64,000 nt of DNA from Ustulina deusta (GCA_023159155.1 JAJNNX010000082.1:1-64000), one strand, 5' to 3'; counted from the stretch's first letter, positions 14,101 to 25,703 are shown. Translations and numbers: made by a program. The notes: generated from the sequence alone by a model not told the origin.

Positions 14101-15903
14101 TTTTTTTATAAAAAAATAGTTCTTAGTATAATATTTTTTTTATTAAATATTTTTTTTTTATTAAAGCTAAGCTTTAAGTAGAACTATTTAATACTAACTA
14201 AAGTTTTAGTATTAGAATTGCTACTAGTTTGAAATTTTTATATATTATTTAAAGTAAGATTTATATACCTAAAATATTTAGTATTACTATTAAAAGCTAT
14301 TATAGTAGTATTTTTATATTGTTTTATAGGTATATATATTTTTAATATATTATATATTAATTATTTATAATAAAAAATAAATATTTTAAAATTATATTTG
14401 CTATTAAAATATTAGTTAATTATTTAGTTTTTTAGTTTATTAAATATTATTTTTTTATAAAATTTTTCTTTTTATAAAGATTTAGTAATTTTCTGCTTAT
14501 TAGCTAATTTAATAAAAAAGTTTTTAAAGTTTTAAAACTTGGGTAAAAATTTTAGTTCTAATTTTTTAAATTTAATATAAAATTTTTATTTTTTGTTTAA
14601 GTTTAAATATTATTAAATAAAATATATTATTAATTTTTTAAACTTTTTAATATAGTTTAAGTATATATTATTTAAATATAACTAAAAGTTTTTTATAATT
14701 ATATTTTTTAAGTAAAATTTAATATTAGTTATTTTTATAGTATTATTATTAAACTAATTATTATTAGTATAAAAACGGTTTAATTAGAATTAGTACTAAA
14801 CTTAAAAAATAATTTTATTTTTTAAGTTTTTATTTTAAAAAATTAGAATTTTGATTTTAGCTAACTTTTTATCGCTACTTTTTATTATAGCTTTTAAAAT
14901 AATAAAACTTAAAGTAATATTTTAGGTATAGGTTACTAGGTTAGTTATTAATTAATTAGATTTAGTTAGCTTAGGTTTTTTTTTTAAGTTTTTTTTAAAA
15001 AGAATTAATTTAATTGTTTATTATTTCGAAACTTTTTAAGTTTTTATTATTAAGTTTTTTAAAATAGATTATTATAATATTTAGGTTTAAATTTATTATT
15101 ATTGCTAATTAGTATAGATTTTAAGTAGTAAAGTTTTAAGCTTTTATTATAATAGTTTAGAAATATATTTTTTTAAATAAAGCTTTTTAGTTAGTTTAGT
15201 AAATTTTATTAAATATTTTTTAATTTATTAAGCTTTTAAATTTTAAATAGATTATTTTTTTATTATTAGTTATTAATTTAAAATAAAAAATATAATTATT
15301 ATTATATTTTATTAAAATAGTTAAATTATAAATTTTAATTAATATATTTTTTTAAATTTAATTTATTATAAAGTTATATTAAATATTTATAAAATTATTA
15401 TTATTAATAGTTTATTAGTATTACTTATAAATTAGCTAGTATAGTTTTTTAGACATATTATAAAATTTATTATTATTATTTTTATAATTTATAGTATAAA
15501 ACTTAGCTAATATATATATTAGTATAGCTTTAAATAAAAATTTATTTATATTAATTATACAAATTTTATTAAAATATAAATATAAATTTATAAAACTTAT
15601 AAAATTAAAATATGTTGTTTTATTAATAAGTATTAATAATAGTTCGCTAGCTAGGCTATTTTATAAAAAATTTAAGTTATTTATATTAAAATTATTATTA
15701 CGTACTATTAGTAATAAGTTTTGTTTAAGGTTTATAATTTATTATTTTAACTAAAGATTTTAGTTTTAGTATTAATTAATAGGGTTAGTTAAAGAGCGCA
15801 ATTAGTTTTCTAAAAGCTAAGGTTAAAAATTAGCTTAGCGTTAATTGTTTAAATAAAATATCAAGCTTTTTAAGTTTTTATAAAGTTATATAAATTTTAT
15901 GAT

Positions 15904-16122
15904 TGTTATAGCAAGTATTTTTTTAAAAAGCAAAGCTTCTAGTTAAGGTTCTAAATATATATTAATTATAAAAAAAGAAAAAAAACTAAATATAAATAAT
16001 ATATAAAAAGATTTATGTATGTACGGTTAGATAGTTGTGTGTGCAATGGGTGGCCCGTGCCACCTATAGGTTCCCTTATCGATAAAGGGTTAGTGGGCCA
16101 GCCAGCTAGCCAGCCGTAACTA
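15904..16122 (-). repeat. LTR of relic A (right copy)
   Basis: It begins TGTTATAGCAAGTATT and ends CAGCCGTAACTA. Its right half (16,040-16,120) is nearly free of RIP-type changes, with GTGGCCCGTGCCACCTATAG and GGGCCAGCCAGCTAGCCAGC, so it is the best guide to the original LTR. Confidence 0.75.
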
Positions 16123-16234
16123 TATATAATATATAAGTATTGTTAGAATAACTAGCATTAATTATAACTTTATTGTATAACTTGCATAAAGTACGAGTTT
16201 ATGCTTAGCTTTGTATAGATATTAATATTACAGC

Positions 16235-16398
16235 AATTTAGTCACTTATTAAGGATAACAATTATTATAAAATATAAATAAATATTTTTTTTCTTTCTAA
16301 ATATAAAATCAGAAGAGTATCTACCTACTTATAAATATAATAAATATATTTATAGCTATAGCTAACATATTTATAGTTATGCCTATTAAGTGCCTTTT
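16235..16398 (+). repeat. Dispersed repeat D, copy 1
   Basis: Shares about 165 bases with 34,160-34,332 in the same orientation, including TAACAATTATTATA, an ATAAATATT-pyrimidine block, ATAATAAATATATTTATAGC and TATAGTTATGCCTATTAA. It may be a piece of an LTR or of an untranslated region of another transposon. Termini are not clear. Confidence 0.6.
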
Positions 16399-17450
16399 TC
16401 TTTAAATAAAGCTATTTATCCTAGGTTATAAATATTTTTTATAATTTGATATTTTTAACTTTTTTTATTATATAACATGTAGTACTTATTTTCTTTAATT
16501 TTTTTAATTTTTATACTTTTTTATAATTTTTATAATTTTGTCTAACTTAATAAAGCTTTATTTTATTTTATTAAAAATATTTTTATAATTGTTAAGCATT
16601 CTTATTATTTGTTTAAAAATATTTTTGGCATTTCTTTTATATGTTTTAGTAATATATATAGCTTTTTATAATTAAAGTTTAATAATATTAACTTTTTTAG
16701 TTATTTTATTATTATTAGGGTTAAACTTATTAATTTAAATAACTAGTTTAATAATAGCTTTATTTTATTATTTAATTTTAATTTTATAATTATTAAGTTA
16801 AGCTTTTAGGTTATTAAGCTTATTTTATATAGCGTTTAAATTAACTTTTTTATAATATTCTTTTAAATAAATATAAAGCTAGGTAATAAATTTATTAAAG
16901 TTATTTATAGCTTTTTTATAGTTAAACTTAATTTATATTAAATTTATTAAGTTAACCTTTGCTAGTTATTGTATAATTATTAGGTTAAAATTACTATTTA
17001 AAAATATAAACTTGAAAACTAAAATGCTAGCTTTATTAAAAAATAAAAATTTTTATACTTTTTTTTAATTTTTAGTTTTTATAATATTTATATATTTAGT
17101 TTTAAAGCTTTATATAAAACTATTAGTTATAAAAAGTTTTTTATTATTTTTACTAAATAGTTTAATAAGCTTTTTAATAACTAAATTATAAAAAAAGTTA
17201 GATTTATTTATTTTATTATTAAAGCAAACAATAGTTCTATTAAAATTATTTATTTTGTTATATAATTTTTTAAATATTGCTAAGCTACTATTAGACCTTT
17301 TATAAATGCTTTATTAGTTATTACTTTTAGCTTTTTTTTTGCTATAAATATTATTTTTTAAGTTATTATTATTATATAATACTTATTTTTTATAATTATA
17401 TAATATTATATAAAATTTGCTTTTATTAAAGTTAAATAAATAATTAAAAA

Positions 17451-17600
<150 letters not shown>

Positions 17601-17952
17601 TTTTAAACAATCTAATAATAATAATTAATTATTTTTTATTTTTAACGCTTAATCTATTACTTTTAATACTTTTACTATTTTCTTTAATAGATTTTTTTTA
17701 GTATAATATTTGTTTTTAGTGCTATTTTTAATAGAAATAATATTATAGTTAGTAGTTTTTTTAATTGCAGTAATTCTTTTTTTTTTATAATATAATTTAA
17801 AAACTTTAAATTCTTTTTCTAGTTGCTTATGCTAAATTAATAAGTTTAGCAATTTTTTCAATATTTTTAATATTTTTATTATTATCTTAATTAAGACCTA
17901 TAATTATATATTTATTTTTAGTATTATTATATATTATAATAAATATAACTTA

Positions 17953-18128
<176 letters not shown>

Positions 18129-18191
18129 AGTTTATATTAGCGTTTTAATTAATAGAAATATTAGGTTTTTAGTTAGCAAAAATATTATATT

Positions 18192-18459
18192 TGTTTGAAT
18201 GGAGTGTACTGCATATTTCCAAGGCAGCAATACATGCCTGTAAGGTTGGTGGAATACAGTCTATTCACTATATGCCACACTCGAAAGAAGGAGAGAAAGG
18301 AAGGAAATGGGTAGGTGGGAGCCCCCTATATACCCTTCCGTACGGAGGGGTCTGTAGGTGGGTCCTAGCCGGACCCCTTGGCCCAGACCCCTTGGCCAGA
18401 CCCCTTCGTACGAAGGGGTCCGTAAGTGCCGTAGCTAATTGCGTACGATTAATCCAACA
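18192..18459 (-). repeat. TRIM-like LTR, copy 1 (least mutated)
   Basis: On the minus strand it begins TGTTGGATTAATCGTACG and ends CCATTCAAACA, giving the usual TG...CA ends. It carries a perfect 22-base palindrome at 18,399-18,420 centred on CGTACG, a second near-palindrome centred on CGTACG at 18,331-18,349, and three CCCCTTGG-type direct repeats between them. A TATATAGG box at 18,324-18,331 on the minus strand could be the promoter. Very few RIP-type changes are visible relative to the other copies. Confidence 0.85.
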
Positions 18460-18462
18460 CTG

Positions 18463-18485
18463 ACTACTTTTTCTTTTGTGATTTA
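18463..18485 (-). other. Polypurine tract next to TRIM-like LTR
   Basis: On the minus strand the sequence just inside the 3' LTR reads ACAAAAGAAAAAGTAGTCAG. A purine-rich run directly before the 3' LTR is the plus-strand priming site of LTR retroelements. The same place in the other copy (25,415-25,432, plus strand) reads AAAAAAAAAGTAGTCA. This fixes the element's orientation. Confidence 0.6.
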
Positions 18486-18499
18486 ATCGCCATAATCGT

Positions 18500-19365
18500 A
18501 CGCAAGGTCTGTAGGGGAGGGGTAGGTCGAAGGGGGTCTTCGTACAGGCTACACCTAGCAGGGTCGGCAAGGCTAGGTGTAGGTCGAAGGGGGTCTGTAA
18601 GGTCTTCGTACGAGGGCTACACCTAGCAGGGCGGAAGGCAGGCTGGACTAGGTGTAGGTCGAAGGGGGTCTGTCGTATGGGCTACACCTAGCAGGGCGGA
18701 AGGCAGGCTGGACTAGGTATAGGTTAAAGGGGGTCTTTGGGTCTTCGTACGGGCTACACCTAGCAGGGTCGGCAAAGCTAGGTGTAGGTCGAAGAAGGTC
18801 TATAAGGTTTTCGTACAAAGGCTACACCTAGCAGGGCGGAAAGCAGGCTGGACTAGGTATAAGTCGAAAGGGGTCTATTGTATAGGCTACACCTAGCAGG
18901 GCGGAAAGCAGGCTGGACGAGGTATAAGTCAAAGGAAATTTTTGGGTTTTTGTACAGGCTATACTTAGCAAAAATAGCAAAGCTAAATATAAGTCAAAAA
19001 GAGTTGTTTGTATAGGCTATACCTAGTAGGAATAGTAAAGCTAAGTATAAGTTAAAAAAAGTTATTAGTATAGGTTATATTTAGTAAAACAAAAAATAAA
19101 CTAAACTAAGTATAAATTAAAAAAGGTTTTTTATATAAGCTATACCTAGCAAAAATAGTAAAGCTAAGTATAGATTAAAAAAGGTCTATTATATAGGCTA
19201 TACTTAACAAAAATAATAAAGCTAAATATAAATTAAAAAAAAGTTTATTATATAAGCTATATTTAGTAAAGCAAAAAATAAGCTAAATTAAGTATAAATT
19301 AAAAAAAGTTTTTTATATAAGTTATATTTAGCAAAAATAGCAAAACTAGGTATAAATCAAAAAAA
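18500..19365 (-). repeat. Minisatellite of the TRIM-like element, about 13 units
   Basis: Units start at about 18,547, 18,615, 18,680, 18,752, 18,820, 18,885, 18,957, 19,015, 19,073, 19,138, 19,196, 19,255 and 19,320, each opening with a form of GGCTACACCTAGCAGGG. Lengths are 58-72 bases, in two main types: a short type with GGTCGGCAAGGC and a long type with GGCGGAAGGCAGGCTGGAC. The first units keep normal GC. C-to-T and G-to-A changes accumulate steadily to the right until the last units are almost AT-only. Confidence 0.85.
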
Positions 19366-19600
19366 ATTATTAAAATAACATAATTATATATTATTAATTA
19401 AATATTTATATAAAAGCTAAATTAAAATATATATAAATAACTAATCTTTTTTTTTATTAGTTTATTATTAAAAGAACTAAAATATATAATATAAAATATA
19501 TAATCTATATAATTAGGTTAGAATTTTATTATTATTCTAACTAATTTATATTATATTTATATAAAAACTAAGCTAAAATATAAATATAAATATTAATTAA
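19366..19600 (-). repeat. AT-rich spacer of the TRIM-like element
   Basis: About 235 bases between the minisatellite and the middle LTR. They match 20,251-20,469 and, inverted, 24,866-25,090, so they belong to the element: GCATAATTATATA, a TTTAGTTTATTGCTAAAAG-like segment and a CTAAACTAAAATATAAATA end are shared. In sense orientation this follows the 5' LTR, where the primer-binding site should be, but mutation hides it. Confidence 0.7.
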
Positions 19601-19868
19601 TATTTAAATAAAATATATTATATATTTTTAAAGTAGTAATATATATTTATAAAGTTGGTAAAATATAGTCTATTTATTATATGCCACACTTAAAAAAAGG
19701 AGAGAAAGAAAGAAAATAAGTAGGTAGGAGCCCCTTATATACCTTTCTATACGGAGGGGTCTATAGGTAGGTCTTAGCCGGACCCCTTGGCCTAGACCCC
19801 TTAGCTAGACCCCTTTGTACAAAGGGGTCCGTAAGTGCCCTAGCTAATTACGTACAATTAATCCAACA
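19601..19868 (-). repeat. TRIM-like LTR, copy 2 (shared middle LTR)
   Basis: Exactly 268 bases, aligned end to end with copy 1. The left half is heavily mutated (TATTTAAATAAAATATATTA in place of TGTTTGAATGGAGTGTACTG), whereas the right half, with the palindromes, is nearly intact. Confidence 0.8.
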
Positions 19869-20250
19869 TACAAGCTACACCTAGCAGGGCGGAAGGCAGG
19901 CTGGACTAGATATAGGTCAAAAAAGGTCTATTATATGGGTTACACCTAGCAGGGCGGAAGGTAGGCTAGACTAGGTGTAGGTTAAAAGGGGTTTTTAGGT
20001 CTTTATATAAGCTATACCTAGCAGGAATAGCAAGGCTAAGTATAGGTTAAAAAGGGTTGTTTGTATGGGCTATACCTAGTAGAGATAGTAAAGCTAGGTA
20101 TAAGTTAAAAAAGGTTGTTAGTATAAGCTATACTTAGCAGGGCAGAAAGCAGGCTAAACTAAGTATAAATTAAAAAGGGTTTTTTATATAAGCTATACTT
20201 AGTAAAAACAATAAAGCTAGGTATAAATTAAAAAGGGTTATTAAAGTGGC
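19869..20250 (-). repeat. Minisatellite of the TRIM-like element, about 6 units
   Basis: Units start near 19,873, 19,938, 20,010, 20,068, 20,126 and 20,191 and have the same two unit types as the first array. Mutation again increases from left (near the LTR) to right. Confidence 0.8.
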
Positions 20251-20469
20251 ATAATTATATACTATTAATTAAATATTTATATAAAGGCTAAACTAAAATA
20301 TATATAAATAAATAATTTTTTTTTTTTAGTTTATTGCTAAAAGAACTAAAATATATAATATAAAATATATAATTTATATAATTAAATCAAAATTTTATTA
20401 TTATTTTAACTAATTTATGTTATATCTATATAAAAACTAAACTAAAATATAAATATAAACATTAATTAG

Positions 20470-20737
20470 TATTTAAATAAAGTGTACTATATATTTCTAA
20501 AGCAGCAATATATGTTTATAAGGTTGGTAGAATATAGTCTATTCACTATATACCACACTTGAAAGAAAGAAAAAAAGGAAGGAAATGGGTAGGTGGGAGC
20601 CCCTTATATATCTTTCTGTACGGAGGGGTCTATAGGTAGGTCCTAGCCGGACCCCTTGGCCTAGACCCCTTGGCTAGACCCCTTTGTACAAAGGGGTCCA
20701 TAAGTGCCCTAGCTAATTGCGTACGATTAATCCAACA
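20470..20737 (-). repeat. TRIM-like LTR, copy 3
   Basis: Exactly 268 bases, ending GATTAATCCAACA on the plus strand and followed by the right ATATT target duplication. In sense orientation this is the 5' LTR of the compound element. Confidence 0.8.
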
Positions 20738-23700
20738 ATATTTATTAATAACTATAGTATTTATATTATTTTATTAAACGTAATATTTTTTTTATTATAA
20801 CTATTAAATAAAAAGGTAGTATTATTATTATTATATTAGAGCTAATTCTAAGCTAGCAGCCAATCTATTAAGTTTAATATAGTTGCTATAATAGTTAGTA
20901 CTTTTATAGATCTAATATTAAATATAACAAAATAGATTTTTTTTAAATTTTATAAAAAGAAAAGCAGTAAAAAAAAAAAAAAAAAGCAAAACTTATTTAT
21001 ATAAATAGACTAGTATATAACTTTATATTTTGTTTTTTTTATTATAACTATATTAGTTTATAATAGGTATATTTAATAGTAAATATATTTTATTATTTAA
21101 AAAAGCGCCCCTAAATATATAAAAAAAGTATTACTATTTATTTTGTAATAAGTAGCTATAATAATATCTCGTTTTTTTTTAGCTATTTATATATTATTTT
21201 TATAATAATTTTATTATTATTATTATAATAACTAAGCTTTGTAATATATATTTTATTTATAGCTATATATTTATTATTTTTAATAAAATAGTTATAAGAA
21301 ATATAATATATTTTTTATTAATATATATAATTAGCTTATAATCTTTACAAAATAAAAGTTTTTTAAAATAAGTATAATATATTTATTATTTTATATATAT
21401 ATATATTTTTTTAGCTTAATTATTTTAATAAGTTGTTTTTTTATATATAAGCAATATTATGCTTGTTATATTTTTTTATTTAATTAATAATATTATTAGC
21501 TTTATATTTATTAATTAAATTAAACACTAATAGTTTTAGTTTTTTTTTATTAAAGTTTTAGTTATATTTGCTATTTTATTTTATTTATTTAATAGTATAC
21601 TTAATTAAAGGTTTGCTATTTAAAAATTAGTTTTTTTTTTAAATAATTTTTTTAATTTTTTAATAATTTTTAGTCTTTTTAATAATAACTAGGCCTAATA
21701 AAAGAACTTCTTTATTAAAAGGTTTTTTTTTTGTTTAATTTTATAAAGCTATATAACTAAAACTATAAAATAAACGTACTAACTATTAAAAAAGTCAAGT
21801 TTATATACTAATAGCTTTATTTTTTTAATAATTTTAAAAGGTTTTGTTTTTATTCGTAATTATTTTTGTTTAAGTTTGCTAAATAAATAATAACTTTTAT
21901 ATAATCTAAAATAAACCGTATTATTTTTATTAAAAGTTATTAAAGTATGTTTATTATTATATTTTTTTTAATAATTATATTACCTATATTAATTAGATGT
22001 TTAGCTTTTTAAGTATATTTTGTTTTTAATATTTTTATTGTTTTATTACTAGCTTTAATACTTTTTTTTAGTTCAAAATATTTATAATAAATTTTAGCTA
22101 AAATTTTAGCATTAATTAGTTTAATAACTGTTTAACTATTATTAATAATATATTATTTAAATAGTATTATAGTGCTAGTAATAATTTAGTTTACAAAATA
22201 TTTAGATTAATAGCTATATAAAATTTAATAATTATTTTAACAACTTGGTTTTTTTTTTAAAAAAGCTTATTTATTTAAAAATAATAAACTATTAAAAAAA
22301 AATTTAATATCTAATATATTATCGATTTATTTTTAAACTTTACTAGTAAACTTTAGGTTTTTATTACTAATAATAATTATTAGTAATTTTTAATTATATA
22401 GGTATAATATTTATAATAATATTTTTGTTTAGTTTTTTGCTATATATTCTTTATATTCTAGTATTAAAAGCAATTTTTTGCTAGCTTTATATAATATAGT
22501 TACTAGTATATCAAAATAGTTAAATTTTTTTATATTTTAAAAAAATCTATAGTAATAATATAATAAAAAATAACTAGTATTTTAATTAATATTAAGTTTT
22601 TTAGTAATAATTGTTTATTAATTTAGTTTTTTTTATATATTATATAATAAGTTATAAATTAATATATATTTTAATATTAATTAAAAAAAATATATTTAAT
22701 ATTAAAGTAGTAATGTTTATTATATATAAGTTTAAAAATATTTTTAATATAGTTTTTTAGAATATATAAAGATTATTTTCTGTTATAGCTAATATAAAAA
22801 AAAAATTATTATTAAATAAAAAAAAGCTATTATATTTTTTTAGTATCTAGTTAGTTTAACAGCAAAACTATTTAGTTTTTTATTTTTTTTTTGCTTTTTT
22901 TTTGTTTTTTTTAAAATAGGATATTTTTTATTTAGCTATATTTAGTATTCCTATTATACTTTTAAGTTATTTTTTTTAAACTTATTACTACTTATTAGGG
23001 TTAATATAAAAAGGTCTATTATAACTTTATTTTTTTTTAGCAAAGTATGCCTAATAAACATTATTTTCTTAAATATTATTTAGTATACTTGATTTATTTT
23101 TTTTAATATATAGTAAATTTTAAACTAAAATTAAAAAAAATAATTAGTTATATTAGCAAGTCTTAAGTTAGCTTTATTTAAATTTATAGTATATAATAAA
23201 ATATATTTGTTTATTTTTTTAATTAATATATAGTTTATTAATATATTTACTAGTTATATATTTAATTAGATTATTTTTTGTAGTTTTTTATATACTTAAA
23301 TTATTACTACTATTTTCTTTTTTATTAATTTTTTTATTTTTTTAATATTATTAGTAAGCTTAAACAAAAATATAATTAGTTTAATTTTTATTGCTAAAAT
23401 ATTTTGGCTTAGTATTAATATATTATTTTATTTATTTTTTAGTTAAAAAACTATTAATTTATAAGCTTTTTTATAAATATTTATTTTAAAAAAAAAAACT
23501 TATTTAGTTTATAATAATAACTAATATATTATATATATAAATATTTTCATAATATTTTTTAACTTTTTGTTTTCTTTTTATTAGTTTAAACTTATTAATA
23601 AATAAGTTTTCTTTTTTTTTTTGTTTAAGCTAATAAATTAGTTTTTTTTTGTTATAATGCTTTAATCTTATAGTTAAACTAGGTTATTTTGTAGTATAAC

Positions 23701-24598
23701 TAACCGGCCATTCTAATATATATTTTTAATTTTTTAAATGTTTTAATTTTATTATTTATTTTAATAATATTTTTGCTATTAATATTATATTTTAATAACT
23801 ATACCAATAAAAAAACAATAAAAGATTTTAAAGTATTAATATAAACTTTTGCTTTATTAAAAATATTAAAATTATTACTAAAAATAATTATATTATTAAT
23901 ATAAACTTATATAAAAATATAATATATAAAAAATAAACAATTTATAAACTTTTATATAAATACTAATAAGTTTTTAAATCTTATTAATATTATATTTAAT
24001 TTTTTAAAGCTTTAAAAACTAATAATAATTATTTTATTGTAATATTTAAAATATATTAGCAATTAAAAAAAAAAACTTAATATATTAAATAATATAAACT
24101 AAAGTTTATTAATCATATTTTTGATTATATTATTTTAGCTAAATAATAAATATATGTTTAGTATTATAATCTTGTTTAATAGTTATAAATCTATTACTAA
24201 TTAATCTTTTTTAGTATTATTAATTATTTTTAAATAATAAAAACAAAGCAAGCAACTAAAGTAAGTTTGTTTATAAATATAAGCTTTTTTTAAATATATA
24301 TTTTATTATATTTAGTATTAAAAAACTTATAATTTTTAATATTTAATAAATATATTTTAATAGTTTTGAGGTAATCTAACTATTTATTTATTAAGTTTAT
24401 TTATATTTTTTGATTATTTAATATAACTATAATATTTTTGTTATAAAAAATATTATATTTATTAAATAATTTATAGATTCTTTTTGCTTATAATATATTA
24501 TTTATTATTATAGCTATTTTAGCTATTAATTTAATTATAAATATACTTATTAGTTTTATTATTTTATAAAATAATATACTTATTTTTATAACTAATAT
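20738..24598. repeat. AT-rich RIP-degraded block between the two inverted TRIM-like loci
   Basis: About 3.9 kb of transposon debris with frequent stops in all frames and no recognisable terminal repeats or domains. The TRIM-like elements on each side face in opposite directions, so this block sits between inverted repeats of about 1.1 kb. Confidence 0.7.
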
Positions 24599-24865
24599 TG
24601 TTAGATTAATTGTATGCAATTAGCTAGGGCACTTATGGACCCCTTTGTTCGAAGGGGTCTAGCTAAGGGGGGTCTGGGCCAAGGGGTCCGGCTAGGGACC
24701 ACCTATAGACCCCTCCGTACGGAGGGGTATATAGGAGGCTCCTATTTACCTAATTCTTTCTTTTTTCTTTTTTAGAGTATAGCATATAATAAATAGATTA
24801 TATTTTATTAATTTTGTAAACATATACTACTACTTTAAAAATATATAATATATTTTATTTAAATA
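24599..24865 (+). repeat. TRIM-like LTR, copy 4 (5' LTR)
   Basis: It begins TGTTAGATTAATTGTATG. It contains a CCCCTTTGTTCGAAGGGGTC imperfect palindrome, a CCCTCCGTACGGAGGG palindrome and TATATAGGAGG, and ends ATTTAAATA. It is one base shorter than the others. The 5' half is well preserved and the 3' half is mutated. Confidence 0.8.
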
Positions 24866-25094
24866 TTAATTAGTGTTTATATTTGTATTTTAGCTTAGTT
24901 TTTATATAGATATAATATAAATTAGTTAAAATAATCATAAAGTTTTAACTTAATTATATAAATCGTATATTTTATATTGCATACTTTAGTTTTTTTAGTA
25001 ATAAGCTAATAAAAAAAAAGATTAATTATTTATATATATTTTAGTTATATATTTTTATATGAATATTTAATTAATAGCGCATAATTACGCTACT

Positions 25095-25410
25095 TTAAAG
25101 ATTTTTTTTAATTTATACCTAGTTTAGCCTATTTTCTAACCTGCTAGGTATAACTTTTATATAAAGACCTTATAGATCTTTTTTGATTTATACCTAGCTT
25201 TACTAACTTTACTAGGTATAGCTTTTATACAAAGACCTTATAAACCTTTTTTAATTTATATTTAGCCTTACTAACCTTGCTAGGTATAGCCCATACAAAA
25301 ACCTTTTTTGACCTACACTTAGCTTTGCCCACCTTGCTAGGTATAGCTTATATAAAGACCCCTTTTAACTTACCTTTCCTTTATAGACCTTACATACAAT
25401 TATAGCAATC
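25095..25410 (+). repeat. Minisatellite of the TRIM-like element, about 4 units
   Basis: Inverted relative to the arrays at 18.5 and 19.9 kb. Units carry TACCTAG...GCTAGGTATAGC ends. The rightmost units, near the 3' LTR, keep more C and G (GCCCACCTTGC) than the leftmost, so the damage gradient has the same polarity within the element as in the other copies. Confidence 0.75.
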
Positions 25411-25435
25411 AAATTATAAAAAAAAAGTAGTCAAT

Positions 25436-25703
25436 ATTGGATTAATTGTACGTAATTAGCTAAAGCACTTATAAACCCTTTTATACGAAAGGGTCTAGCC
25501 AAGGGGGGTCTGGGCCAAAGGGTCCGGCTAGGGACTACCTATAGACCCTTCTATATAGAGGGGTATATAGGGGGCTCCCACCTACCCAATTCTTTTTTTT
25601 TTCCCCTTTTTAAAATATAATATATAATAAATAGATTATATTTTATTAACTTTGCAAGTATATACTACTATTTTAAAAATATGCAGTATATTTTATTTAA
25701 ACA
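25436..25703 (+). repeat. TRIM-like LTR, copy 5 (3' LTR)
   Basis: Exactly 268 bases. It begins TATTGGATTAATTGTACG (TG to TA by a G-to-A change) and ends TTTAAACA. It is followed by the right AATAT target duplication and preceded by an A-rich/purine tract. Confidence 0.8.

Larger units (their letters stand above)
9423..16122 (-). mobile_element. LTR retrotransposon relic A (about 6.7 kb), RIP-dead
   Basis: Two direct repeats of about 220 bp, at 9,423-9,645 and 15,904-16,122, bound the unit. Both carry inverted termini related to TGTTACGG and CCGTAAC and share a conserved core with TGGCCCGTGCCAC. Directly inside the left repeat (9,646-9,662) the minus strand reads AAAAGAAAAAGGG, which looks like a polypurine tract; this puts the sense strand on minus and fits the T excess of the top strand. 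Internal sequence is saturated with RIP-type changes and no protein domain survives. The flanks are TATA repeats, so a target duplication cannot be judged. Gypsy or Copia cannot be decided. Confidence 0.7.
18192..20737 (-). mobile_element. Compound TRIM-like nonautonomous LTR element, three LTRs, minus orientation
   Basis: Three 268-bp LTRs in the same orientation (18,192-18,459; 19,601-19,868; 20,470-20,737) alternate with two internal segments of 1,141 and 601 bases. The whole block is flanked by ATATT at 18,187-18,191 and at 20,738-20,742, a perfect 5-bp target duplication, so it behaves as one insertion later expanded, or inserted as a dimer. Each internal segment has a minisatellite plus an AT-rich spacer. 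There is no coding capacity. The 3' LTR is preceded in sense by an AAAAGAAAAAG polypurine tract. Small size, LTRs and lack of ORFs fit TRIM elements, known mostly from plants and also reported in fungi. Confidence 0.8.
24599..25703 (+). mobile_element. TRIM-like nonautonomous LTR element, single copy, plus orientation
   Basis: Two LTRs (24,599-24,865 and 25,436-25,703) enclose 570 bases made of an AT-rich spacer and a four-unit minisatellite. The flanks are AATAT at 24,594-24,598 and AATAT at 25,704-25,708, a perfect 5-bp target duplication and the reverse complement of the one at the compound locus. Total length is 1,105 bases with no ORF. This complete two-LTR structure shows that the compound locus is made of the same element. 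Confidence 0.82.

Noticed and set aside
16118..16127. TATAT/ATATA as target duplication of relic A
   Set aside because: Both flanks are TATA repeats, so a match would arise by chance.
18191..18570. Overlapping open frames on both strands of 90 and 100 codons
   Set aside because: They lie inside the TRIM-like LTR and minisatellite, are open because of GC content and repeats, and differ between copies.
18500..19365. CRISPR-like spaced repeats
   Set aside because: The whole 58-72 base unit is repeated in tandem without unique spacers, in a eukaryotic genome and inside an LTR element: a minisatellite.
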